Shown: positions 31,372 through 41,925, numbered from the stretch's first letter. The stretch: 64,000 bases of DNA from Asterias rubens (GCF_902459465.1 NC_047070.1:2108001-2172000); one strand, 5' to 3'. The notes: generated by a model from the letters alone, not told the origin. A program made the numbers and translations.

Positions 31372-34300
31372 ATGAATTTTTCTGCCTGTAGTGATTACTG
31401 TGGCGACGCCAGGGTCATTCAACATACAGTCATAACGCACAACAAAAGAAAGCTGACATTTTCACCCGAGGATACCGTGCTAGACGTGGGATGTGGTACC
31501 GGTGAAGATACCAAATTAACGGCGCTCAAAGTCGGCAAAGTCATAGGTCAGTTGCGAAAAAAAAAATTACAGTCTAAGGATCGTCCAAACCAGGTAGCTT
31601 GTTCAAACCAGAAGAATATTCCTCAATCCAAGGTCTTGTTTGGTGTTCCCCAGGGATCTGTCCTTGGGCCACTATTCTTCATCATTTACTCCAAACCAAT
31701 AGTCTCAATCGCAAGAAACCACGGACTCCATTGTATCTTTCATTTGATTTGAACTGTTCTGATAAGCAATCTGAACGCAAACGTGTTGAGCAATGTGTTT
31801 CTGATATTAAGTTATGGATGACCAATAATAAGTTAAAACTCAATGATGATAAAACAGAACTGCCCATAATAACGTTTAAACATAACCAAAACAAAAATTA
31901 AATATAGGTGTAATATGATCATGTTTTTTAGATTTTGTTAAAACACGAGGCAGCATTTTGTAAAAGTTGTAGTTTGTGGAGCTGGTGTTCGGTAACTCCG
32001 TATAATAGGAAATTACCATTGTCAAGGCGAGAAGTGACCAAAGAATGAATGATATTAGCAGCAGTTTTATGTGATAAGGTTTTTCGAATGGTATTAACAG
32101 TTCTTAAGTAATAGTATGTCTGGTTGACCCGGAAGTAGAGGTCAACTTGGGGTCATGGATTTTCAAAGTTTATTTTTAATGCCTTGGGAGGATAAAACTG
32201 AACAAACAGGATTGAAAATCGGTTGTATAGTACTTGGCGTATGGTCCCACTTCCGGTTCACCCAGACGTAGAGGCCAACATGGGGTAACGAGTTTTCACA
32301 GTCAATATTAATGTCAAGGAGTCTGTAAGTGAAAACAAATTGAAAATCGGTTGAGCAGTTCTTGAGATATGGTCCCACTTCCGGTTGACCCGGAAGTAGA
32401 GGTCAAATTGAGGTCACGGTTTTTCCAAATTTTTCTCCTATCCCAAGGAGTCTTATAACTACAAACAGTCGACATTCTTAAACAAGAATGTCGTCTTCCT
32501 GTGATAATTTATCTTGGGATGTCGACATCCTAAAAGTAGGATTTTGTCTTGCTGTGATAATTTATCTCAGTATGTCAACATACTAAACGTCAGTTGTCAT
32601 CTTCCTGTGATAATTTATCTCGGAATGTCGACATCCTAAAAGTAGGATGTCGTCTTCCTGTGATAATTTATCTTGGGATGTCGACATCCTAAAAGTAGGA
32701 TTTTGTCTTGCTGTGATAATTTATCTCAGTATGTCAACATCCTAAACGTCAGTTGTCATCTTCCTGTGATAATTTATCTCGGGAAGTCGACATTCTAAAA
32801 GAAGAATGTCGTCTTCCTGTGAAAATTTATCTCGGAATCTCGATATCCCAAAGTAGGATGTCGTCTTGCTGTGATAATTTATCTCGGGAAGTCGACATCC
32901 TAAAATTAGGATGTCGTCTTCCTGTGATAATTTATCTCGGGAAGTCGACATCCCGAAAGTAGGATTTCTTTTGTTGAAAGGATTTCACTTGTATACGTTT
33001 TGTTAACTAGTATTACATTTCCAACAATATTCATGGTCATAAACTACGTTAAACTAAAATAATGGACGAAACAAAATGTCCCACGTAAAACTCTTGGAAC
33101 ATAATGGTCCCGCAAGTTCAAATACGCGAGAGACTTGCTTAGTCTACACAGAAGGTATTAAATAATTTATTACAAGCAAATGCAATCGTACAATAATAGA
33201 AAACAAAAACTAAAAATCAATGCAAAACACATGTAGGGGATGGAGGGGCCCATAAAAAGCAAACCTTAACGAGTACGGACCCCCCCCCCCCTTTTTTCTA
33301 ACGAAGAAAGCAATGTAAGAAATTATATTAAGTGGGTGTAATCTTATGTAGCGGCAAAACAATTCAAAATTACAGGAAGAACAAACACAAAAACAGTTAG
33401 CATAAAATAAAACTTAACCATATATTTAAATGAAACAGATAAACAAAATACCAAAAATAAATACTAGAAAAATTGGGCCCCACAACTCTTGCTGGGAAAA
33501 ACCATGTCGAAATAAACCATTGTTATCCATTAGAGACGTTTTGTAGTCACTTTGGTTGGGGAGCGAGGAATCTAGCAAAAACACACGAAATCCCATGGCT
33601 GGGACATCAGTTTATACACCAGACAAATCTATTATATGGATTTTTTTTTTGAATATTTTATTTTGTGCATATGGTCCGTGATTCATGGTCCGTTGAATAT
33701 AAGTGGGCGGATGTATCGACAACAGACTTTTATCCTTTTGATCACCATCAGCCCCATGTACAATAAAGTTCAACGGTATTGTCTTGTTAAACTCCGGACG
33801 CATAGATTTTCTTGTGAATAGTAGCTGTGTATGATTCATGGTTCGCTGAATAATGTGGCGATAACAAACTTTTATTCTTTTGATCACCATCAGCCCCATG
33901 TATAATAAACTTCGACGGCTGACGCCTGCACTTTTGGTATTGTCATTGTTAAACTCTGGTTCCATTGTGTGCTGTATGTTACCCTCCACACATAGATTTT
34001 CTTGTGAATAGTAGCTGTGTATGATTCATGGTTTGCTGAATAATGTGGCAATACCAAACTTTCATCATTTTGAACTGAATGCCTCATTTATTATCTAGAG
34101 GTAAATGCTTGAGGCCAGTAAGAGTATTGTGCACGTACATCATGTAGTTTTTGTTGGAAACCGTTTGCTAACAGCCATTTATGTTACCCTTTGAAATAAA
34201 ATCAGAAAATTTATAAGTTTGCTTGTTGCATAAAATTAAATTGAAGATGATGCCTGAATTGATTTTTACAATCAGAGTTTGACTCTAGACTGACGTGTTG

Positions 34301-37300
34301 GACTCCTTGAACACTCCACGTGGTTCAATAGGTAGTGCAATTCCAATACTTATGCTGATGTTCTCACGATGTCAGCATCAACAGGAAGTTCCAACAACTT
34401 TGTCCCCTTGTACAATTAAATATGCAAATATGGGTCACGTGGTTAATTAATTACGATTTTTAATTAGTTTTGGGGTCGGTGGTTTGATGTTTGATCTAGT
34501 ACGATTTGATTTCACAGAACTCTTAACCACCAAACTTTGCGCTTATGGTCACCATTTTCCGCTTACTGTGTTTTTCAAACATCATCGTGTCATGCATGCA
34601 CACAGGTTATGTTGGCTAACAATTGAACAAAAGAAAAGGCAACACTATCGATATAAAGATAAGAATCTAACTTAAATATTACAAAAAGAAATATTTTTGG
34701 GGGGATACAAAAAAATAGTGAAATCACACGGAGATTCGAACTCGCAGGTATCAGAGATGTAAGCGCGACTGATGACCACTAGGCCATGGACCCAATGTAT
34801 ACTAAGAGGGTTTAAATGTTTTTGTATCATTAGAGGGGATTATGATCCGGCGAAATAATTCTCGTGTCATGATTTTGCGAACATTGTCACTAAATATGAA
34901 CTGCTTACGCCTTTAACTATTAAGTAAGGTTGAAATGTAGTATTAGATGCCTTTAGGGGTTTTTGACGACGACGTTGTCGTCGTCAAAAACCCCTATTCA
35001 ATTACGCACGTTCGCCGACGGAGGACACCACCCCGGAGTTAATTTTTTTCACTCATTTCTCAAAAACTACACAACACCACAGCAAGTAATATTTTACGGG
35101 AAGCTTTCAACTGTCATTATCTTCTAACTGTTTAAGTTTAGTGTAATTCTGTGGACACCATGGTATGTCGTCGTCGTCAAAAACCCTATTTATATACGCA
35201 CGTTTGTTTAAACGAAAACCCTAAGCCTTCGTGTACAAAGCATATTGGTCCAGAACTCGGTTAAACGAAGAAACAGAGACTGCGCTGTGGTCCAGAACGT
35301 GTGTAGAAAAACAAGAAAAAGAGACTTGAGTAGACTCCTCTCAAGAAGTCACAACTCATGATAGGTACATACTGAATTGCATTTACCATAGAGAATTATT
35401 AGCAATAACATGGAAGTGACTGCATCCAGTTATGTTCAAACGCGTAGACTCATCTCAAGAAGTCACAACTCATGATAGGTACATACTGTATGGCATTTAC
35501 CAAAGAGAATATTACAATCACATGGAAGCGACTGCATCCAGTTATATTCAAATGAAGATTACGTGGCTAATTAATGAAGATTTTTTAATTTTGTTTACAT
35601 TTAGAGTAAAGCTTATGTTCTAAGCTTCAATTTGGTATATGATTTCACTCTTTTGAAGTTATGGTCTAGGAGATTAGGTTTAAAGAAAAAAACGTGTGCA
35701 ATTGCTATGGGTTTTAGGCAGAAACAAAGAATAAGAAAAAAAAAAAAAAATCTCGACAGAAACAATACCTGTTCCGGGCGGAACAGCTAATAATAAATCA
35801 CCAGATGAAATTTGGCACTGCTTCTGTAACTTCATATGCAAATGGAATTTTTGATAACACTATGTGCATGTAATCCAACGTAAAGAACAACTGTCAATCT
35901 ACTTTTTACCATATTAAAAATATTAACAGCATTCGCAAAATCCTCAACGAAAAGTCTGCTTCTATCCTTTATCCTTATTCATGCTTTCATCACATCCAGG
36001 CTTGATAATGGAAACTCATTGCTTTATGGTATAAACAAGAATCTTATCACAAAACTTAAAAATGTCCAGAACGCTGCTGCTCGCGTATTATCTAAAACAC
36101 GTAAATATGATCACATCACACCTGTATTGAAACAACTTCACTGGCTCCGTGTCTGTCAAAAAATTTAATTCAAAATTATTTTGCTCGCCTGGGAAGCTAT
36201 GAACGGTAGGGGTCCTCCATATCTCAAACAATTCTCTCACCATATACACCTACTCGCAATCTTCGCTCTACAAACCAACTTCTTTTAACTGTTCCTAAAA
36301 CAACCACTTCCAACGGCGTTCGTGCTTTTTCTGAATCCGCACCAACTCTCTGGAACTCTCTTCCTTTACATATCCAAGCTACAACGTTTCTGGACATTTT
36401 CAAAACACTGCTAAAAACCCATCATATTCAACAAAATTTTACGATTGACTTTCTGTCTGTTTTTTAACATGTATTTTTTGCCAACACGTTTATGTAATAT
36501 AACTTTTTTTATTCAACGTCATCTTATTTCTTTCTAAGCTACGTGATCTGTATTCTACTGTGTTACGCTCTCTGTTTTTTGTTTGTTTTTCATGCGCCTC
36601 GGAATAAGTTTAGTCTTAGATAGATGGCGCTTTATAAGTTTTAATTATTATTACTATTAATTACTTTTTTATTTTATTATAGGAATTGATTCGTCGAAAG
36701 AAATGTTGGACTTTGCTATGAAAAACAATTCCTCCTCCAACATCACATATCTGCTGGAAGACGCACAGACTGTCGGTGACAATCCTGATCTGCGCGGGAA
36801 ATTTGACAAAGCTGTTTCTTTCTTTGTTCTCATGTGGGCTCCTACTGACGTCAGCAAGGCACTTGGGAGCATTTGTGATTGTTTGAAACCGGGAGGGGAA
36901 GCTCTAATCATCATAGACAGCCAAGATGACAACTATGTAATATTTGAGGCGGATCAGTTCTTGGAAGACCATATCAAATGGGGTCAATATGCAAAGGTAG
37001 TGTACAGATTTGTGGTTTTGTTTTGGGTGTTGGGAACATTTTGGGGAAAACTGTGCTTTGATGATACAATCATGGAATTTGGCTCACAGTCACATTATGT
37101 CACTGGAGCAATATTTTCCCCAAAGCATCGCAGATGTAAGTGTTGAAAGACAGCAAAAAAGGTAACGCAGCTGTTGCGAAAGCACCTATAATTTTGAAAT
37201 TGTTACTCGTATTCTAAAAATAAAAATACCAGGAGACGGAAATATCAATTCCCGCACCTATAATTTTGAAATTGTTACTCGTATTCTAAAAATAAAAATA

Positions 37301-38590
37301 CCAGGAGACGGAAATATTAATTCCCGCGGTATTCTCGCGAGACTGCTGGCCCCGCGAGACTACTGCTCTCGCAACTACGTAGAAGTCGGCAACCAGCATT
37401 CGCGCGAGAGCAGTGATCTTGCGAGAGCACCGCCACAACTCGACTATCTCACAGCGGTAGACCATTAACGACTTGTCCACAAGTCTAGGCTTCTTCCCAA
37501 GTGTGTATAAAACTGTACTAATAAAATTTCTGTTCTTTTTACTCGACGCAAAATTACTTCATTTATAAAGTTTGTTTTCTTGTCAGGGCTTTAAAAACCA
37601 ATGCCAGTTGTGGACTAAATCGGTACCAGCCACTGAGGATGTACTCCGTTCGTGTGGTTGGTCAAATCCCCATTGTGAAGTCCAGGAGCACACCACGGAC
37701 TGTTCTGAGAAGCAATTTAAATGTAAGTCATGGTTCAGAACCACATGTAATCGTTGCTACGTCTCGGAGCTTACAGCTCCGTCCCACCTTGATTTTTATT
37801 TCAGGCACAATCAGGAATTCCAAAACAAAAATAAAAAAGGCCTTATTGCCTTAAACTGTTTAACAAGAGTCATAAAGTCATCATCTTTATGGCATCTTAT
37901 AGCTTGTGGCAAATTTTACATTTTATTTGTCAACATAACCGCGCGTTGACCTTTCCTTAGGGTAAAAACAGCACGTTGAGAAAGAGTTCCGTCATGATTT
38001 ATTACGAACAGACTTAAATGACATGTATTTTCCCCCTTTTGTTTAGAGGATTTGGGTATTTTTTCAAAATTTCCATAGATTTACATTAAACTTGCGGGGT
38101 TTGGAGATAATGATAGGGGAAAGCTTTCCTTTCAAATATTAATGTCATGAAAATACGTTTTGTAAATGCTTAGAATAATTTTGCCCTAAAACTACAGCAC
38201 CTCAGCACATAATATTTTTAGGCAAGCTTTCTACTATCATTATCTTTAAACTGTGTAAGTTTAGTGTAAATCTGTGGACATTGTGGTTTTTTTTTTGTCC
38301 TACAAAAAGTACATACATCCTTGAACCAACCGAAACCTACAGTCTTTTCTACACAATGTCTAATTTAAATGTATTTTGTTTAAATGTTTTTTTTTGTGTT
38401 TCATTCGACAGTGCTTATAAAGACCATAATGCCACAAATAACGATGATTCACGAGAGGGAACGAGATGAGTGTCTGGAAGATTTGTGGGTCTGGGCCAAG
38501 ACTCGCTACCAACCAAAACTCGGTGGCCAGACTGAAATTGTCACACTCTCATTCAAGTTCATGGTAATGCACGCAGAGAAGTCAGTGTAA
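31372..38590 (+). CDS. JHAMT-like SAM-dependent methyltransferase, copy C
   Basis: Exons 31372-31546, 36683-36996, 37587-37722 and 38412-38590; introns GT-AG in phases 1, 0, 1; 267 residues. Motif I VLDVGCGTG and GIDSSKEML are kept. The strand FHVLHWVPDV of the other copies reads FFVLMWAPTDV, losing the conserved LHW histidine and gaining one residue. That may alter the active-site pocket. Exons 3-4 resemble copy D (TEDVL; C-terminus FKFMVMHAEKSV, two residues longer than A/B). Intron 1 is 5.1 kb and filled with retroelement debris; intron 2 has a tandem duplication and a transposon fragment. Splice sites are intact, so it may still be expressed. Confidence 0.87.
31627..31901 (+). pseudogene. 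CR1-like reverse transcriptase fragment
   Basis: VPQGSVLGPLFFIIY is the RT motif of non-LTR retrotransposons. After a frame change, SDIKLWMTNNKLKLNDDKTE follows, the downstream segment typical of CR1/L2-like elements. The piece between them that should contain the catalytic YADD box is deleted at about 31728-31735, which also causes the frameshift. 5'-truncated and dead. Confidence 0.82.
31908..32112 (-). pseudogene. Inverted CR1-like RT C-terminal fragment
   Basis: On the minus strand it reads NTIRKTLSHKTA, LVTSRLDNGNFLLYGV and KLQLLQNAA, the conserved region after the RT palm in CR1-like proteins. It is opposite to the fragments on either side and overlaps in content with 35890-36660, so it is a separate inverted piece. 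Confidence 0.7.
32121..32410. repeat. ~130-bp tandem repeat with ETS-like sites
   Basis: Two and a half units. Each contains CACTTCCGGTTGACC and CGGAAGTAGAGGTCAA variants (32124-32145, about 32256-32277 diverged, 32385-32406) and ATTGAAAATCGGTTG. Confidence 0.75.
32462..32965. repeat. ~54-bp minisatellite, about nine units
   Basis: Units contain GTCGTCTTCCTGTGATAAT, TTATCTCGG and GATGTCGACATCC, a palindrome around GTCGAC. ORFs on both strands are periodic products of the array. Confidence 0.92.
33660..34085. repeat. Degenerate tandem repeat, ~190-bp unit
   Basis: Two to three units sharing ATAGATTTTCTTGTGAATAG, TGTATGATTCATGGTT and TTTTGATCACCATCAGCC. No protein match. Confidence 0.75.
34728..34798 (-). 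repeat. tRNA-derived SINE head
   Basis: On the minus strand, ATGGCCTAGTGGTCA resembles Pol III box A and GAGTTCGAATCTCC resembles box B, spaced as in a tRNA. The acceptor ends do not pair, so this is a SINE-like relic, not a functional tRNA. Confidence 0.55.
34955..34995. repeat. Near-perfect hairpin, 19-bp arms
   Basis: AGGGGTTTTTGACGACGAC pairs with GTCGTCGTCAAAAACCCCT. One arm recurs at about 35166-35190. Confidence 0.85.
35035..35165. repeat. Half of a CCACAGATTTACA foldback
   Basis: Right half only: CTCAAAAACTACACAACACC, then GTAAGT-like sequence and TCTGTGGACACCATGG. Confidence 0.6.
35323..35553. repeat. Tandem duplication, ~115-bp unit
   Basis: Two copies starting GTAGACTC(C/A)TCTCAAGAAGTC and ending GCATCCAGTTAT(G/A)TTCAAA. 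Confidence 0.9.
35890..36660 (+). pseudogene. CR1-like element, C-terminal and 3' end
   Basis: Fragments in shifting frames read NINSIRKILNEKSA, LITKLKNVQNAAARVL, YDHITPVLKQLHWL and AFSESAPTLWNSLP-like sequence, the standard C-terminus of CR1-like RT proteins. The end GATGGCGCTTTATAAGTTTT with ATT repeats (36622-36660) is typical of the 3' tail. It stops directly before the polypyrimidine tract of gene C exon 2. Confidence 0.78.
37182..37326. repeat. 73-bp tandem duplication in intron 2 of C
   Basis: Two near-identical units beginning CACCTATAATTTTGAAATTG and ending GAAATAT(C/T)AATTCCCGC. Confidence 0.92.
37327..37487 (-). mobile_element. End fragment of the tyrosine-recombinase TIR family
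   Basis: Reverse orientation. Ends with the inverse of TAGACTTGTGGACAAGTCG at 37469-37487 and shares about 150 bp of subterminal sequence (CGAGTTGTGGCGG, GATCACTGCTCTCGCGCG) with the left end of 18498-21095. The other end is absent. Confidence 0.75.
38060..38282. mobile_element. CCACAGATTTACA foldback MITE in intron 3 of C
   Basis: Left arm CCATAGATTTACATTAAACT and right arm AAATCTGTGGACATTG, with TGGAGATAATGATAG and CTATCATTATCTTTAAAC inverted. Confidence 0.7.
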
Positions 38591-38983
38591 AACAAATCTT
38601 AAGTCGACACCAAATGTCATATTATGTCTTTCAAAGTTGCCCAGTTCGGTAACAGTATTTTAAAGAGCACAAAAAATAGAACTTATGTTACATTGTATTA
38701 CTTAAATATTTTTGTAAAGGTAAAAACCTACTGAAGATAATTTATAGTAACTGTGTACTGTGCTTTGATCTTCTGAGTTTTTGAAATACTAACGTTATTT
38801 AGAATTTTTTTTAACGTTTTGACATAATCGATGACGTAATTGTTTCGAAAAACTTGCTGTTTTGTCTTTAAACTAAAGCTCTGCAGGGGCGGAGAAGGGG
38901 GGGGTATCGTGCATTCATTGATGTCAAGGGGATTAGCGTTAACAAAAAATAAGTTATGTGTAGACTATTGTTAAAATACTTTC

Positions 38984-39366
38984 TTAAAGCCAATGGACAC
39001 TATTGGTAAATGTCAAAGACCAGTCCTCTCACTTGGTGTACCTCAACATATGCATAAAATAACAAACCTGTGAAAATTTGAGCTCGATTGGTCATCGGAG
39101 TTGCGAGATAACTATGAAAGACAAAAATACCCTTGTCACACGAAGTTGTGTGCGTTTAGATGGTTGATTTCGAGACCTCAAATTCTAAACTTGAGGTCTC
39201 GAAATCAAATTCGTGGAAAATTACTTCTTCCTCGAAAACTCTCCACTTCAGAGGGAGCCGTTTCTCACAATGTTTTATACTACCAACCTCTCCCCATTAC
39301 TCGCTACCAAGTAAGGTTTTATGCTAATAATTATTTTGAGTAATTGCCAATAGTGTCCACTGCCTC
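38984..39366. mobile_element. F1 MITE, full length
   Basis: Forward. CAATGGACACTATTGG at the left and CCAATAGTGTCCACTGCC at the right, with central GATTTCGAGACCTCA / TGAGGTCTCGAAATC. Lies about 0.4 kb after gene C. Confidence 0.85.
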
Positions 39367-39689
39367 TTTCTTCGGAAAGGGCAATTTGAGGGTACGTATT
39401 GTATACATTGTATTCTCCAAAGTGTGATGACTGGGGAGTCAAATGTCTTAATATCCTGGACCATTCCATATTTTAGAGCGGATAGAGGGGGCTGGGGCTG
39501 TAGTCAGGCCCCAAATTCTAATTGGTCCTATTGCTTTTTCGGCGTAAATGGGTAATAGCTCAATTACTGGGTAGATAAAGGACTCAATATTGTTGTCACT
39601 AGACAAAAGCTGGGCAATGTAAAGAAGTAACTTTTAGTAAAAAAAAAAAACCAAACAAACAAAAAAGACCCCCAAAACACTATTGAGAA

Positions 39690-40600
39690 ATGAACATACT
39701 ATTTGCTTTCAAGCTAAGTAAAAGACTGTGTGATAAAAAGCCAATACAAGTCCCTCCCATTAATGATGTTATTAATCCCCCTCTACCACAGGGAACTTTT
39801 AGGTGTTTCAACATCTCCAAATGCATCGTCTGTAGACAACACATCAGGGAATCGGACTCCTTCACCAGTAACACCGGCGGTACCACCCATAAGACAAGGG
39901 GTCATGGCACATGCACCACTAATCTCATTTGTCTCATATCTTGCAGAGTCTGTGGTGTTCAATATATAGGTGAAACAAGAACTACACTCGAGAGGCGTTT
40001 CTACGGCCACAGATCTATAGTCAAGACCTAAAAGCTAGACACACCTGTAGGTCATCACTTCAATCTTCATAATCACTCCATTTCTGACATGATTTTACAG
40101 GGCATAGAGGCACTAGGCAACCACAGAGAGACTGTTCGTTTGAGTAGAGAGAAACTCTGGATTAGACGCCTCCAGACCATTCAACCCCCATGGTCTGAAC
40201 ATCCAAGAAGGAAACGACTAATAAACCTTTTGTTTTGCCGTCTCCTTTTTCCCCACAGCCTTTTAGCCTGAGCCTCATTTACTAATTAGTTACTTGTTTA
40301 CCCCACCTCCCCACCCTTGATGTTGTCCTTTGTGTTTCCATCTTCTTGCTTGTGGTCAAGCCAGCCCCTTCCCTTCACCCCCCCTTTTTGTCCCCCTATT
40401 CATTGTTTACCCCCTGCTTTTTTTCTGTACGCTTTCTAACCCCATTCATGTATTTCCACTTCACTGCTTATGTTTCACTTTACATACCTGTTCATGTTTG
40501 TTATGTTGTCATTTAGCCTTCAAGAAAGACTCTGCTAGGGTCGAAACGTCAGGCCATTAACTATTTTTGGCATTTATACTCTCGGTCCATTTGGTTGGTA
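39690..40600 (+). pseudogene. Penelope-like element, GIY-YIG end
   Basis: Two overlapping frames (39690-40031, then 40032-40271) encode the C-terminal part of a Penelope-like retroelement. A cysteine region (CFNISKCIVC) is followed by ICLISCRVCGVQYIGETRTT, the GIY-YIG endonuclease start, then HRSIV, and, past a stop, KLWIRRLQTIQPPW. This domain nicks the target for insertion. The RT part is missing and a stop at 40029 breaks the frame. 3' sequence to about 40600 includes GGGTCGAAACGTCAGGCC, a pattern common at Penelope ends. Confidence 0.78.
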
Positions 40601-40619
40601 AGTTGTTTGCAACAGCTTC

Positions 40620-41375
40620 ATCTATTTACTCAGAATAATTGTTAGACTAAAAACATTGGTAATTTAACGAGCAATGGAGAGCAATTATAATGTAATTTAA
40701 AGGGCACTGGACACGAATTTTTACTCAGAATAATTGTTAGAATACAATACAATACAATGGGTTTTTATAAAAACATTGGTAATTTAATGAGCAATGGAGA
40801 GCAATTATAATGTAATTTAAAGGGCACTGGACACGAATTTTTACTCAGAATAATTGTTAGAATACAATACAATACAATGGGTTTTTATAAAAACATTGGT
40901 AATTTAATGAGCAATGGAAAGCAATTACAATGTAATTTAAAAGGCACTGGAAACAAGTTATTACTCAGAACAATGATGATAACGATGATGATGTAACGAG
41001 CAACGGAAAGCAATTACATGTAATTTAAAAGGCACTGGACACAAGTTCTTACTCAGAATAATTGTTAGAATAAAAACATTGGTAATTTAACGAGCAATGG
41101 AGAGCAATTTTAATGTAATTTAAAATGCACTGGAAACAAGTTATTACTCAGAATAATTGTTAGAATAAAAACATTGGTAATTTAACGAGCAATGGAGAGC
41201 AATTATAATGTAATTTAAAAGGCACTGGAAACAAGTTATTACTCAGAATAATTGTTAGAATAAAAACATTGGTAAAATAACGAGCGATGGAGAGCAATAC
41301 AATGTAATTTAAGAGGCACTGGACACAAGTTATTACTCAGAATAATTGTTAGAATAAAAACATAATCGGTAACGA
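40620..41375. repeat. MITE-derived tandem array, seven to eight units
   Basis: Units of 93-120 bp begin GGCACTGGACACAAGTTATT-like and continue ACTCAGAATAATTGTTAGAA, ACATTGGTAATTTAACGAGC and AATGGAGAGCAATTATAATG. These are the first ~70 bases of an F1 MITE. Early units carry an extra ACAATACAATACAATGGG block. Confidence 0.85.
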
Positions 41376-41925
41376 GCGATGGAGAGAGCTGTTGATAGTA
41401 TAAACTCATTGTGAGAAACGACTCCCTCTGAAAAAAAACGTAGTTCTTGAGCAAGAGGTAACCGGCGTTTCTCACTCGGATATTAAAACTAAAAGACTCC
41501 AGGCTTTAAGCCTTGTATAAGGCATCTGAAGGCACACAAGTTTGGGCAACAAGGGTGATTCCCTTTCATTATTCTCTTGCAACTATACGATGACCAATTT
41601 GCGTAACAATTTTCGCAGGTTTGTTATTTTATGCATTTGCTGTAGACTTACGGACAAGTCGTTAAATCGACCCCACGCGCAAGTCGTTAAATCGACCCCA
41701 CGCGCCGAGATAGTGCTCTCGCGAGATCAGTGCTCTTGCGCGAACTGATGGCTCCCCGATTTCGACGAAATCGGGGAGCCATCAGTTCGCGCGAGGGAGA
41801 GCACTTTCTCAGCGCGTGGGGCCGATTTAGCGACTTGTCCACAAGTCTACATTTGCTGCGATACACCGTCAAGTGAGAATACTTGTCTTTACCAAAGGTG
41901 TCTAGTACCCAAGGATCAATCACCC
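41312..41925. mobile_element. F1 MITE at the end of the array, interrupted
   Basis: Reverse orientation; its first part is the last array unit, then GAGAAACGACTCCCTCTG and CAGGTTTGTTATTTTATGC. Split at 41642 by a 207-bp foldback and resumes at 41850 to the eroded end near 41925. Confidence 0.75.
41643..41849. mobile_element. 207-bp foldback with perfect 9-bp target duplication
   Basis: Ends TAGACTTACGGACAAGTCG and CGACTTGTCCACAAGTCTA; flanked by CATTTGCTG on each side (41634-41642, 41850-41858). Nearly all of it is a palindrome centred on GATTTCGACGAAATC. It shares ends and TGCTCTCGCGAGATCA with 18498-21095, so it looks like a non-autonomous member of that family. Confidence 0.85.

Noticed and set aside
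31240-31752. 170-codon ORF fusing methyltransferase exon 1 to reverse transcriptase
   Set aside because: The exon 1 donor (GGTCAG at 31546-31551) is intact; the fusion is intron readthrough, not a domesticated fusion protein.
32462-32965. CRISPR-like array
   Set aside because: The genome is eukaryotic and units are contiguous with no unique spacers; it is a minisatellite.
34728-34798. tRNA gene
   Set aside because: Box A and box B are visible but the acceptor stem does not pair, so a SINE head is more likely.
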